64,000 bases of DNA from contig NZ_JAMCCX010000010.1 in NCBI RefSeq assembly GCF_024706985.1, forward strand, positions 1 to 64,000, given 5' to 3'. Positions 37,454 to 48,311 of the stretch are shown here, in pieces; position 1 is the first letter of the stretch; each line of letters opens with the position of its first letter. The stretch comes from Alicyclobacillus sp. SP_1 (GTDB taxonomy: Bacteria; Bacillota; Bacilli; Alicyclobacillales; Alicyclobacillaceae). Both the position numbers and the translations under genes were made by a program. The notes beneath the pieces were generated by a model that saw nothing but the letters and a program-made list of their open reading frames with translations, ran no database searches and was not told where the DNA came from.

Positions 37454-38752
37454 TCAAGCAGCCATCTGTAGTTGAGACTTCCGAAGGGGTCCCAGTAAAT
37501 CGTCTGCGTTGTTTTGAACTTGCTTTGTCCCCAATGTGTGCAGGACACGAATCAGTTTCCCGCATAGTGCAATTAACGACTGCTTCTTCTTCAAGGGATT
37601 GCACGGTCGTGTCGTGTAATCATGGTGCCATGCCTTGAACTCTGGGTTCATAGCGACCATCGGTAGTATCGCCCGGAAGAGTAATGCCCTGAGCCTGGAG
37701 CGTCCTCGTTTGGAGATGCCAGTTTTCCCTTTTCTCTTGCCGGAACTGTTCTCTTTCAGATTCAGTCCAGCAAGTCGAATGATTTGTTGTCCATGGTCGT
37801 ATCCCTTTAGGTCGCCTACTTCAGCCAAGAACCCTGCCAGCGTCGTCACACCCATCCCTGGCACACTCAGCATGTCTTGAGTGCCTGGAATCCGGCCAAG
37901 CAATTGTTCCACTTGCACCATGATTTCATCACGCTGCCGGGTGAATAGCTCATACTGTTCTAGCAAAGCCGTCAGTTCCAAGCGAGCAGCCGTGAGCCCC
38001 TCTTTCAGACCAATCGACCTTTCAGCGATTCTGACAAGCCGTTGGGCTCGTTTCATGCCGACAGCACGCTTTATTCCACCACTTTTCCACTGACTCACAA
38101 TCCCACTGGCACCTAGTGAGACAAGCTCCTGTGGAAAAGGACACTGACGCAGCGTAATGAGAGATGCTTTGCCTTCCCAGTCCTTGAACACCTCTGTGTA
38201 TTCCGGAAAGAACCGGTCCAGCCAGTTCTGAATCCGCCGCTGTACCTGGCCTAGGTTCACCATGACCTTTTCTCTCAGGTTCATGAGGATTCGTAAATCC
38301 GCATAAACACCGGTTGGGAGTTTGGGTTCGGTGTACTTGCCGTCTTTCACCAAGCTCGCAATGACCTTGGCATCCTTGTAATCGTTCTTCGTGGGAGAGT
38401 TATCCTCCAACTCTTTGCTCTTGTTGACGTGGTGCGGATTCACCAGTACAAATCGCACGTTCAACTCTTGGATGAAGGCGCCTAACGGGAACCAGTAGGG
38501 TCCAGTCGGCTCAAAGCCAAAGACGATATCCGTCTTGCCGTGCAGCCGTTGTAACTCCTTCATCCACGTTTCGAGTTTCGCCAGACCCTCATCATCGTTA
38601 GCAAAAACGCATTCCTTACCGAGTTCAATCCCACGAAAATCAATCGCTCTCGCTACGTGCGTTTGCTTTGCAATGTCAGCTCCAACAACCAGCGTACAAT
38701 CGGTAATTTCTTGAATTCGTTGATTCTGTTTCTGTTACATCTTATACTTCAT
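37454..38752 (-). pseudogene. IS110-family transposase, early stop codon
   Basis: A DEDD transposase of the IS110 family. The reading frame starts at ATG 38752 with an excellent GAGGAGG site but hits TAA at codon 6 (38735-38737). It then continues in the same frame to 37454: TLVVGADIAKQTHVARAIDF (catalytic Asp), GFEPTGPYW, KNDYKDAKVIA, and the C-terminal Transposase_20 segment SVPGMGVTTLAGFLAEVGDL with GLNLKENSSGKRKGK. Everything but the sixth codon looks intact, so inactivation is recent or a downstream start is used. Confidence 0.85.
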
Positions 38753-38886
38753 ATTGAGCGTCCTCCTCATTTAGGGAATGAATGTCCTGCATTCGGAACC
38801 CAGCATACAGGAGGCGCTCTTTTTATTTCAAACCCCAAATTAATTCATTACAGGAATGGCTTCTTTCCGGATGGAACTGCTTCCGT

Positions 38887-39825
38887 TCAACGCATATAGA
38901 AAAGGAAGGCATCTGCCCAGTTCGTAATATACGTGTGGAACAAGGCCCCAGGCAGCACAGAACGCGTACGATAGTAAATAGCCCAGAATAGCCACCCAGT
39001 AGGCATATACGGAAACATACAACATAACAACCATTGCCACCAAGAAAGCACGACATGGGCAGCAACGATGCTTTGAGGAATGTGAAAAGCATCAAAGAAA
39101 ACTATCATGATCCATGCAGCCAAATATGGATTTCGAACCCACGCCAACAGTTGAGGAAACATATAACCTCTAAAATAAGTTTCTTCGAATAAGCCGTTGA
39201 TAAAAAACTGTGACGCAAAAATAACCAGCGCATCGACAAGGTTACCATTCGGAACCGCTAAGCTTTTGACTGAAAACAAACGATCTTGAACGATGACTAA
39301 GAGCGTACTCACCAACACAAGTACCAGGGGCAACAATCCAGTGGCCCACGATAGAGAGAAGGATTGACGTCGCCAACCCTTTAGTTTCCATACGGCAATA
39401 CTCACAAAAATCGCCGCCACTACTATCCCGAGCAGAGCATTTATGAATTTCGCATTCGCAGCGAGAGACAACATAGGGAAAATCTTGGACTGCATCAGAG
39501 ATTCTATGTAAGACACCATATGAAACCATACTACGTATACCACTCCAAATAGTAAAACCATCGACCCAAGCAACGTTCCAAAGTTTTGCCACGTTGCTCG
39601 TAACTTCGGTACTTCTCGATTGGGAGTTAAGTTACGAAAGAGGAACAGGACGCCCACCAGTATGACAAACGCAGCATAGTTCCATAGAACGCCGATGTCC
39701 GTCATTCCGGATGGTAATAGAATCGTGTGAAGTGGGCCATGATATAGCCACAACGTGACTCCGACGTAAATCAGGAAACCGGTGACGAGAAGCAACCGGG
39801 TCCAACCTCTTTTTTGTATCGGCAT
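38887..39825 (-). CDS. CPBP-family intramembrane metalloprotease
   Basis: A 312-residue membrane protein with about eight hydrophobic segments. The CPBP (Abi/CAAX-protease-like) motifs are present: FEETYFRGYMFPQ (EExxxR) and a later FFDAFHIPQS histidine. Such proteases act on membrane-bound peptides, and some protect bacteriocin producers. It lies between two insertion sequences, within the segment that splits the CRISPR locus, and is probably cargo. No bacteriocin gene is seen nearby. Confidence 0.8.
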   Translation of the reverse strand: MPIQKRGWTRLLLVTGFLIYVGVTLWLYHGPLHTILLPSGMTDIGVLWNYAAFVILVGVLFLFRNLTPNREVPKLRATWQNFGTLLGSMVLLFGVVYVVWFHMVSYIESLMQSKIFPMLSLAANAKFINALLGIVVAAIFVSIAVWKLKGWRRQSFSLSWATGLLPLVLVLVSTLLVIVQDRLFSVKSLAVPNGNLVDALVIFASQFFINGLFEETYFRGYMFPQLLAWVRNPYLAAWIMIVFFDAFHIPQSIVAAHVVLSWWQWLLCCMFPYMPTGWLFWAIYYRTRSVLPGALFHTYITNWADAFLFYMR

Positions 39826-40234
39826 AAACCGTTCACCCTTTCATACAATTTAGGACTCCTTCACCTCATCCAGACTCCATCGATTCCCACCGTCTCGCTA
39901 TCTATGTCCCAGATGCACACTGTGGCGAGTCTGATTTCTGAACAAGTTCACGATGAAGGGGCACAACATGTGACTGTGCCCACAAGAGATGTTTTGGGGC
40001 GTCCCATATGAGTGACCCGTTCTCTAACACCATTACGCGATCAGGGTTCCATACATGGGGGGTATGGATATGGTGACCCCATTTGTCAAGATAGCATTTT
40101 CGAATCTCTAAGCTATAGTCTTGTTTTCCCTTTCCCTACGCCTTTTTTAGGAGGAGTGGGAGGGGTGAATGGCCGTCGGCCAGAGGGGATGAGCGAAGCG
40201 GCTTCCCCTGCTTTTGCCTTGTCGTTAGTTGTCC
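39826..40234. other. intergenic, no gene seen
   Basis: 409 bp between the CPBP gene and the IS3-type element. No convincing gene. The IS end should lie in its right part, but inverted terminal repeats could not be matched by eye. Confidence 0.4.
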
Positions 40235-41425
40235 CTAAGCAATCTCCCTTGCTGTATATGTGTTTTGCCGAGAGCAGGTAGGAATCGGATCTTCCGGTTT
40301 CATTCCCATCAGGTAGATCTCTGCCGGCGTGTGATATCGAAGCGATTGGTGCGGTCGTTCGTGATTGTACTTGTGTATGAATTTTGTGATTTCATTTCTC
40401 GCCTCCCTGGGCGTAGCGTACTCTTTTGTGTACACTGCTTGGTACTTTAGTGTGCGCCAGAACCGCTCGATGTAGATGTTATCCACAGCTCGGTTCTTTC
40501 CATCCATACTGATCTTGACGCCAGCCTCTTTGAGAATGCCTGTGTACTGTGGACTCGTAAAATGACTGCCTTGGTCACTGTTCCATATCTCTGGTTTCGC
40601 CTGGCTTAGGGCGGTTTTGCCCGCTTTCAGGACAAAGTCAATCTCGAGTGTCTGGTCAAGCTCCCAACTGACGATGTAGCGGGAGTACCCGTCCATCACG
40701 GCCACCCAATACATCCATCCATGCTGAAGGCGGATGTATGTGATGTCCACAGACCAGACGTGATTCGGACGACTGGCATTCACGCCTCGGAGCAGGTACG
40801 GATAAATCTTGTGTGCCAAGTTACGTTTGCTGAGATTCGGTCCAGGACTAACGCCTGCTATCCCCATGGTACGCATGCACCGCACGACACGCTTGCGGTT
40901 GATATTCCAACCTTCTCGCCGCAAAATGGCTGTAAGGTAACGGCTGCCTGAAACGGGTCGTTCCGTGTATATCTCATCGATGCGCCGTTGGAGACGGATC
41001 TCGTCGTCAGATACGCCCACGGGCTCGTAGTAGAGACTTGAGCGATTCAGACTGAGCAGCTCAGCCTGGCGGGAAACGGTGAGCTTCTCGCTGTGAAAAT
41101 CGACCATGGCAACCCGTTCTGCTCTAGTCCGGTTTGATGCCAGATTTTTTTTGAGCCACTCAACCTCAGTGGTTAAGCGACCGATTTTTGAATAGAGTTC
41201 CGAAGTTTCCTTTTCATGTTCCTTCTTGAGGGCAGCGGCGGTTTTCTTGCCTTCATCCTCGAAAACGCTGGACAGGTTCTCCACAGCCGTGTTCTTCCAG
41301 CGATGAAGCATTGTGAAATGAACACCGTACTCCGATGAAATCTGGGCGATTGTCTTCTCTTCTTTGAGAAGTTCCAAGACGACTTGTGCTTTGAATGATG
41401 CCGTGTAATGTTTTCTCATACCCAT
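40235..41425 (-). mobile_element. IS3-family transposase (OrfA-OrfB in one frame)
   Basis: A 396-residue DDE transposase. The N-terminal helix-turn-helix and leucine-zipper part (OrfA-like) runs into the rve integrase core: HVWSVDITYIRLQHGWMYW (first D), IWNSDQGSHFTSPQYTGIL (second D) and AVDNIYIERFWRTLKYQ (E). IS3 elements normally make the fusion by -1 frameshifting at an A-run. Here a run of eight A (41145-41152 on the complement) lies at the junction and both parts are already in one frame. Only the coding part is bounded. Confidence 0.9.
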
Positions 41426-41555
41426 GATTGTAGCTTAACCGGTCCCTTCTCTGTTGTTTAAATCCCTGGGACCACTATATTCCCGAGTGGCTCCGTCTAA
41501 GAAGACGGAAGGATGATGGGCGCTAGTCTACAAGAACCTACGAGGAGTGGTCACG

Positions 41556-42215
41556 ATGCAAAAACGACTGTGGGGAGTTAGCGCAGCTGCGCTGGCGTTG
41601 ACGGGCTTGACCGTGACGGGGTGTGGGACTGCCCCAGGCGACACTTCATCCTCATGGGCCAAAGTATCTCTAAAATACATTACCAGTTGCACTTCAGAGA
41701 AAAAAACGCGACCGCACAGTATACAAAAGAACGTAGGTAGTCTGCAATTGAATTCAAGGGTAGTTGCAAAAGACTTTCCCACTAGAGGGAAGGCACTTCA
41801 TTACATGAGTAGTATTTTCGAAAAAACATACTTAGGAAATATTATGGACAACAGATTCTTCAGAGAAAAGTTCCCTGAATTTAACCTTGGATATGGCATA
41901 AGGGCACAGTCAGGTGGTGGCCTTGGACATAGTGGGTATATGTGGAAGTACCAGACATGGGGATTTGAGATAAATGCTTTGAAAGGGGATACGGGAAATC
42001 TTACACTGGCTAAGAAATTAGTAAAATATTGCGAACAGCATTATACACATCGCAAAGAAACGACAGGCTTATTCCTCGTCAATGACCATGACAACCCACA
42101 CAGCAAATATGTTTATCAAGATATAATTGTATGGGTCATGAATACAACATGTTACGAATATATATCTCATGATACTCCACTGAATGTTTTAAAAGCAGCC
42201 AAAGGGATTATTTAA
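41556..42215 (+). CDS. putative lipoprotein
   Basis: A 219-residue protein with a lipoprotein signal (MQKRLWGVSAAALALTGL then TVTGCG). The mature part is Lys/Tyr-rich and has no recognised domain. GAGGAG precedes ATG 41556. The mature coding region looks clearly more AT-rich than its signal region and its neighbours, which suggests transfer or a chimeric origin. It lies between IS elements. Confidence 0.6.
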   Translation: MQKRLWGVSAAALALTGLTVTGCGTAPGDTSSSWAKVSLKYITSCTSEKKTRPHSIQKNVGSLQLNSRVVAKDFPTRGKALHYMSSIFEKTYLGNIMDNRFFREKFPEFNLGYGIRAQSGGGLGHSGYMWKYQTWGFEINALKGDTGNLTLAKKLVKYCEQHYTHRKETTGLFLVNDHDNPHSKYVYQDIIVWVMNTTCYEYISHDTPLNVLKAAKGII

Positions 42216-42354
42216 CATTAATTAGCAAAAATTAATTATTCCCTGAATCCGTGACATAAGTATTTGAAATCTCTCGAAAGCAATAGAATGATGAAGTAAA
42301 ATGAGAGATCGGGAGATATTCCGGATTATCCGAATTCACCAATGAGGTGATCTC

Positions 42355-42750
42355 TTGCGCTTCATCATCGAACAGTCTGATGAGACCATTTCTACACATT
42401 CCGACCTGTCCCTTGTGGGACTGCTGTTGGATAAAACCAATTCAGTAAGAAGATTGAACGAAACTACCATACCTGGGATCGGTGCTCCCGACATTTCCAA
42501 CCGTGACGTCGCCTAATCATACCTAGGTTTACTCTGCCAAGACAAAAGTGACTTTGACCACATTGTGCCTTTCCGCGCAGACGAATTCTCCTTCGCTGCG
42601 TTGCTAATTGACACGCTCCTATTTTTGCTTACCTTGGCCTTGAGGGCTATGGCGTACACGTCCATCTTCGAGAAGGAAGCACGCATTGCCAAAAGGGTAC
42701 AGCTGAGTTTCTGGCCGAAAGTATTCGCTATGCCCAAAGCATCACCTCCT
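42355..42750 (+). pseudogene. IS1380-family transposase remnant
   Basis: Two pieces of an IS1380 transposase are readable. The first (42355 on) gives RFIIEQSDETISTHSDLSLV, LLDKTNSVRRLNE and NRDVA-stop-SYLGLLCQDKSDFDHI, with TAA at 42514. The second, in another frame from about 42615, gives APIFAYLGLEGYGVHVHLRE and GSTHCQKGTAEFLAESIRYA. The middle and the C-terminal half are missing. It stops about 15 bp before the first CRISPR repeat. Confidence 0.78.
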
Positions 42751-42764
42751 TTGGAATCTTGGAT

Positions 42765-45226
42765 GCTTCAATGGGGCCGCAGGTCGAACCTGCGGAGTGA
42801 CGGAGTGACCTACGCCATCTACACACCCGACAGAGACCTTCAATGGGGCCGCAGGTCGAACCTGCGGAGTGACAAATGCGCCGTAAAACCGCTGCCTTTA
42901 GGCATGGGGAGCTTCAATGGGTCCGCAGGTCGAACCTGCGGAGTGACAAACGCCGAGATCGGCATCAAACCCATCGCTAAAGCGCTTCAATGGGGCCGCA
43001 GGTCGAACCTGCGGAGTGACGGCGTAGCGGATGCTGCCAAGCGTCGAAGGCTGCTGCTTCAATGGGGCCGCAGGTCGAACCTGCGGAGTGACCATGCAGT
43101 GAAAAGAACACTAATGTTTTACAATTCCATGCTTCAATGGGGCCGCAGGTCGAACCTGCGGAGTGACCGTACGTCGACACGATGGCGGAGTCGGCGATGG
43201 CTGCGCTTCAATGGGGCCGCAGGTCGAACCTGCGGAGTGACCCATTATGTACATAACATATCCAATTATCCCTAGGATGCTTCAATGGGGCCGCAGGTCG
43301 AACCTGCGGAGTGACCCGCACAGCAGTATAGAGTTATGCTGGTGCATCTGCGGGCTTCAATGGGGCCGCAGGTCGAACCTGCGGAGTGACGACACAAAAC
43401 GTGCGGAGTGGTGCGAATGGAGGAGCTTCAATGGGGCCGCAGGTCGAACCTGCGGAGTGACTATAAACGCCAAGTTTGGCATGTCAAGTAGTCTGGAGGC
43501 TTCAATGGGGCCGCAGGTCGAACCTGCGGAGTGACTCTGGTCTCGATAGCGTTTATTTTTTGGCTTATCACACGCTTCAATGGGGCCGCAGGTCGAACCT
43601 GCGGAGTGACAGCCGAGTGCATTTTTAAGGGGGGATCGTCGTGTTGCTTCAATGGGGCCGCAGGTCGAACCTGCGGAGTGACTTAGAGCGCTTCTTCGCG
43701 CCGCAGCTCCAGGCGCAGCTTCAATGGGGCCGCAGGTCGAACCTGCGGAGTGACCGGTCGGCAGGGGGTTTTTGTGAGGTTGGTCTCTAAGCTTCAATGG
43801 GGCCGCAGGTCGAACCTGCGGAGTGACTTCGCGCTGAATGGCGCGGACGACGATACAATCGACGCTTCAATGGGGCCGCAGGTCGAACCTGCGGAGTGAC
43901 GTCCTCAATGCGCTGGAGTCTGCGATCCATCTCGGGCTTCAATGGGGCCGCAGGTCGAACCTGCGGAGTGACAGCATTGCAGCCGCGATATCTCCCATTT
44001 CCTCCGGTGCTTCAATGGGGCCGCAGGTCGAACCTGCGGAGTGACGCGGCGTGATGCCGTTGGCCGTGGTCACGGACCTCGCGTTGCTTCAATGGGGCCG
44101 CAGGTCGAACCTGCGGAGTGACTGGTTTGGATGAGCTCGGTTGCCGCTGCTAAATCGGCTTCAATGGGGCCGCAGGTCGAACCTGCGGAGTGACCCTTAA
44201 GCCAATCCTCGTAGGTAGCGTACCCCTTTGAAGCTTCAATGGGGCCGCAGGTCGAACCTGCGGAGTGACTGCACGCCTTGACCTCTACCGTTACACTCGC
44301 TGGGCCTTGCTTCAATGGGGCCGCAGGTCGAACCTGCGGAGTGACTACTGATGGGTGATCGCGCCTACGGTTGGCTGGGCGCTTCAATGGGGCCGCAGGT
44401 CGAACCTGCGGAGTGACAACAGGCCAAGCACCGGATCGAGTAGTCTTCCTGAACGCTTCAATGGGGCCGCAGGTCGAACCTGCGGAGTGACGGCCTCCCT
44501 ATCGATCTTGCAGCACATATACCGCATGCTTCAATGGGGCCGCAGGTCGAACCTGCGGAGTGACTAGGCACGTAAACTATCTCCCCTCTTGCAATAAGGC
44601 TTCAATGGGGCCGCAGGTCGAACCTGCGGAGTGACCCCCACAAGATTATCACTCCCAAGAGTCATTATCCGCTTCAATGGGGCCGCAGGTCGAACCTGCG
44701 GAGTGACGAAAATGCCACCCCGAAAAGGCGACCATTACGTAGTGCTTCAATGGGGCCGCAGGTCGAACCTGCGGAGTGACGGAAAACGAGTATCTTGTGG
44801 TGAGCGGACAATTAACGCTTCAATGGGGCCGCAGGTCGAACCTGCGGAGTGACGATATCGAAGTTTGGGAAGCTTTGGATCAGATCGAGGGCTTCAATGG
44901 GGCCGCAGGTCGAACCTGCGGAGTGACTGGGGTGCTGTACGTCACGCAGCGCACGCAGCGCATCCCGCTTCAATGGGGCCGCAGGTCGAACCTGCGGAGT
45001 GACACAGGCTGCCATTGTTCGGCATCGTGCCGGTCTGAGTCGCTTCAATGGGGCCGCAGGTCGAACCTGCGGAGTGACTCCTGATTAGTTGTTCGGTGGT
45101 TTTTGTTTCTATACTGCTTCAATGGGGCCGCAGGTCGAACCTGCGGAGTGACTTTACCATGGGGATACGATGGCGGACGTGGTGACGGCGCTTCAATGGG
45201 GCCGCAGGTCGAACCTGCGGAGTGAC
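42765..45226 (-). CRISPR. CRISPR array, 34 repeats, 33 spacers (type I-G)
   Basis: Repeats of 37 bp start at 42765 and recur to 45190-45226, with spacers of 34-40 bp. In transcription sense (minus strand) the repeat begins GTCACTCCGCAGG, contains an 8-bp perfect stem (CCGCAGGT with ACCTGCGG, three-base loop) and ends CCCCATTGAAGC. The ATTGAAGC end matches the usual 8-nt crRNA 5' handle (ATTGAAAS), so crRNAs read from high to low coordinates, the same direction as the cas operon. The only variant repeats are at the low-coordinate end (42837 first base C; 42911 with one G-to-T), as expected for the old, leader-distal end. Confidence 0.97.
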
Positions 45227-45657
45227 GGCTCGCGCTACACGCCGCCAGTGGCGCTCTGCTTCAGGCCAAAAACGCGAACCACTCGTCCAATTGCAAATCC
45301 GGCAAAGCGACTCCATGTCTCGATCCCGGTGGACGCCTGGCCTACCTGGGATTTCTGGAATCGCGAAACCCCCGTATTTATGCTATCACTTGTGGTTCGC
45401 GTTGTCATGGCACGGTTCTCCTCTATCAACAAATTCTTTCGACCAACGGCACACGCAGAAGTTTGAGCTGTATTCGCACGAACTAACTTTCTCATCAGTA
45501 CTACCGTTTCGTCTTATGAGGTTTCATTTAACCGAAATAACCTGTTGGCCCCTTGATGACAGCATCACGATGAATCGTACCTGCACAAACACGTTCTTAG
45601 CAACTCCAAATGCACCCTGTTGCTCAAGAAAACGGGTCCACGACTCGGACGAATCAT
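45227..45657 (-). promoter_or_regulatory. CRISPR leader region
   Basis: 431 bp between csb2 and the first (newest) repeat, on the upstream side given the repeat orientation. It should hold the array promoter and integration signals. An 86-codon minus frame inside it (45235-45495) has no ribosome site and is not called. No specific promoter boxes are claimed. Confidence 0.6.
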
Positions 45658-47346
45658 TCACATAGAATCGGCGGCTGTGGCATGGTCTGTCTGTCCGGCA
45701 GGGACAAAGAGTCCGAGACCAAAGTGGCAGTGCGACCCAAGAGCAAGTGGCCCTTGGACCATCTCCGAAAACTCCAATTCCCAAAAAGTACCACGTGTGT
45801 CGGGCAACTGCTGCCTCTTCGACCGCCTCTCTCTTCGAAATTCGCTAACCTCATAGCGACGGCCGCGAATGTCCACAGACGGTTTCAATTCCATGTGTAT
45901 CGGTCGCGGAAGCCCCCGCAGCATGAGTTCGCGGACAATTTGTTCGTCTGCTGAAAATTTCCCATTCCTTTTCTTATGCCAAGGGTGTAGATATGGCGTT
46001 TGAGACACCCATCGTCGGCTACGTGCGAGCAGGGGAATTTCGCCTTGCGAAAACACAGAAGAAGCTTTTTCAAGACTGCCTCTCTCACCGTGAACAAACA
46101 AACCTTCAAGAAAGAGGTTCCATCGTTTTACCTGGCCCGGCCACCATGCAGGAGACCAGAGTTCTGACATTCCGCGAATCGCTTTCTCCAACACGGGCGT
46201 AAAAACATCGACAGAAGAAATGACGATATGGTCAATTTTCCCATCACAATCTGCGTCTTCCGGTAAAATGAACAGATGTTGGTGCCCCCGCAAACTGAGA
46301 GATCCATCCTCTTCCCGCCCCGACACTACCGTCGGCGCTCCTTCACCGCAGCGGCTGAGCAGTGCAAGATGGCAGATGTCCGCTACATCGACGGTTTCGG
46401 TAATCGATGGCGCCACTACGCCATGCAATGCAAAGCGTGCCACATTGTAGGAAGTCCGTCTTGCAGACGTTTTTTGTGCGAGTTGTGCTGTACGCACGGC
46501 TTCCGTCCTCTCCTCTAGTTGTGGCCTCACATACATAGCCCATTTCGATCCCGGTGGTTCCAACCGCTGTTGCTGTCCTAAATCGTTGGTCTCAATGCAG
46601 AGCGCTCCGAACAAATCTGTAGGCAACTCCGTCGCTGCATTGCGATGGCGTGCTGATGACCTACCTCGCCCTCGATTCCCCTCGGCTGACGCTTCCTGCT
46701 CTCGCTTTGTATCCTCAGCGTTCTTCCACTCTTGATATTGATTGACCGTCATCGGTGTTAGAACCTTGGTCAATTCCCCTTCGGTGAGTCCGAAGCCAGA
46801 CGGTCCGTAGCCCTCCGCACCGCGTAGTCCTTGTTCCGTTCCGCTAACCATAAAAAGCGGTGCACAATTGATGTCTAGTTGCTCGCTAGGCAATTCCTGC
46901 AACAACTTTGCTATGACTGTGCTCTCTGCGCGTCCTAAATAAGTGAGCCGGTCGAGCAGATAGTCGAGTAACTTCCGATGCTCTTCCGTCAGGCTGAGGT
47001 TTGGCCAATGTACCAGAATTGCGCTGTCTTTCGACATTTTTAAAAACCCATCGTAAACCAAAGTGGTCTTACCAATCTCACCGACTGGCATGTAATGCCG
47101 CTTATTACTGTGTACGGCGGCTGGCAGCGAATAGACGGGAGGTTCTTCAGACAGCGAGTGCATCAAAGCACGAAAATCGGATTCTGCAAAGTGGTCGTAA
47201 CCCGCCTTACGATACCAAACGGCAATCAATGAGCGAAGAATTCGCCATGGGGAGGGCGGCCACTCCACGTCAGCCTCATTCACATGCCGCTGCCACGGTG
47301 TAGCATGGTACATTCCATTCACGAAACGGAATTCTATCGTCAGCAT
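45658..47346 (-). CDS. csb2: type I-G Cas5-Cas6 fusion protein Csb2
   Basis: Also called GSU0054 family. In type I-G it joins a Cas5-like N-terminal part (LTIEFRFVNGMYHATPWQRH then WPPSPWRILRSLIA) to a Cas6-like C-terminal RNA-processing part ending with the glycine-rich GSHCHFGLGLFVPAG. It binds and cuts the pre-crRNA repeat and holds the crRNA 5' handle. 562 residues. GAGGTGA precedes the ATG. It is 11 bp downstream of csb1 and next to the array leader. Confidence 0.93.
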   Translation of the reverse strand: MLTIEFRFVNGMYHATPWQRHVNEADVEWPPSPWRILRSLIAVWYRKAGYDHFAESDFRALMHSLSEEPPVYSLPAAVHSNKRHYMPVGEIGKTTLVYDGFLKMSKDSAILVHWPNLSLTEEHRKLLDYLLDRLTYLGRAESTVIAKLLQELPSEQLDINCAPLFMVSGTEQGLRGAEGYGPSGFGLTEGELTKVLTPMTVNQYQEWKNAEDTKREQEASAEGNRGRGRSSARHRNAATELPTDLFGALCIETNDLGQQQRLEPPGSKWAMYVRPQLEERTEAVRTAQLAQKTSARRTSYNVARFALHGVVAPSITETVDVADICHLALLSRCGEGAPTVVSGREEDGSLSLRGHQHLFILPEDADCDGKIDHIVISSVDVFTPVLEKAIRGMSELWSPAWWPGQVKRWNLFLEGLFVHGERGSLEKASSVFSQGEIPLLARSRRWVSQTPYLHPWHKKRNGKFSADEQIVRELMLRGLPRPIHMELKPSVDIRGRRYEVSEFRRERRSKRQQLPDTRGTFWELEFSEMVQGPLALGSHCHFGLGLFVPAGQTDHATAADSM

Positions 47347-47357
47347 GACGGATCACC

Positions 47358-48311
<954 letters not shown>

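Noticed and set aside
37109-37471. 120-codon and 77-codon plus-strand frames between cas4 and the IS110-type gene
   Set aside because: One has a fair ribosome site, but the products are Cys/Pro-rich with no recognisable pattern and run into the IS; left as intergenic.
42765-45226. Many open frames reading LQWGRRSNLRSD or HSAGSTCGPIEA repeats
   Set aside because: They are translations of CRISPR repeats and spacers, with no ribosome sites.
45235-45495. 86-codon minus-strand frame in the CRISPR leader
   Set aside because: No ribosome binding site, no recognised motif, and it occupies the expected leader.
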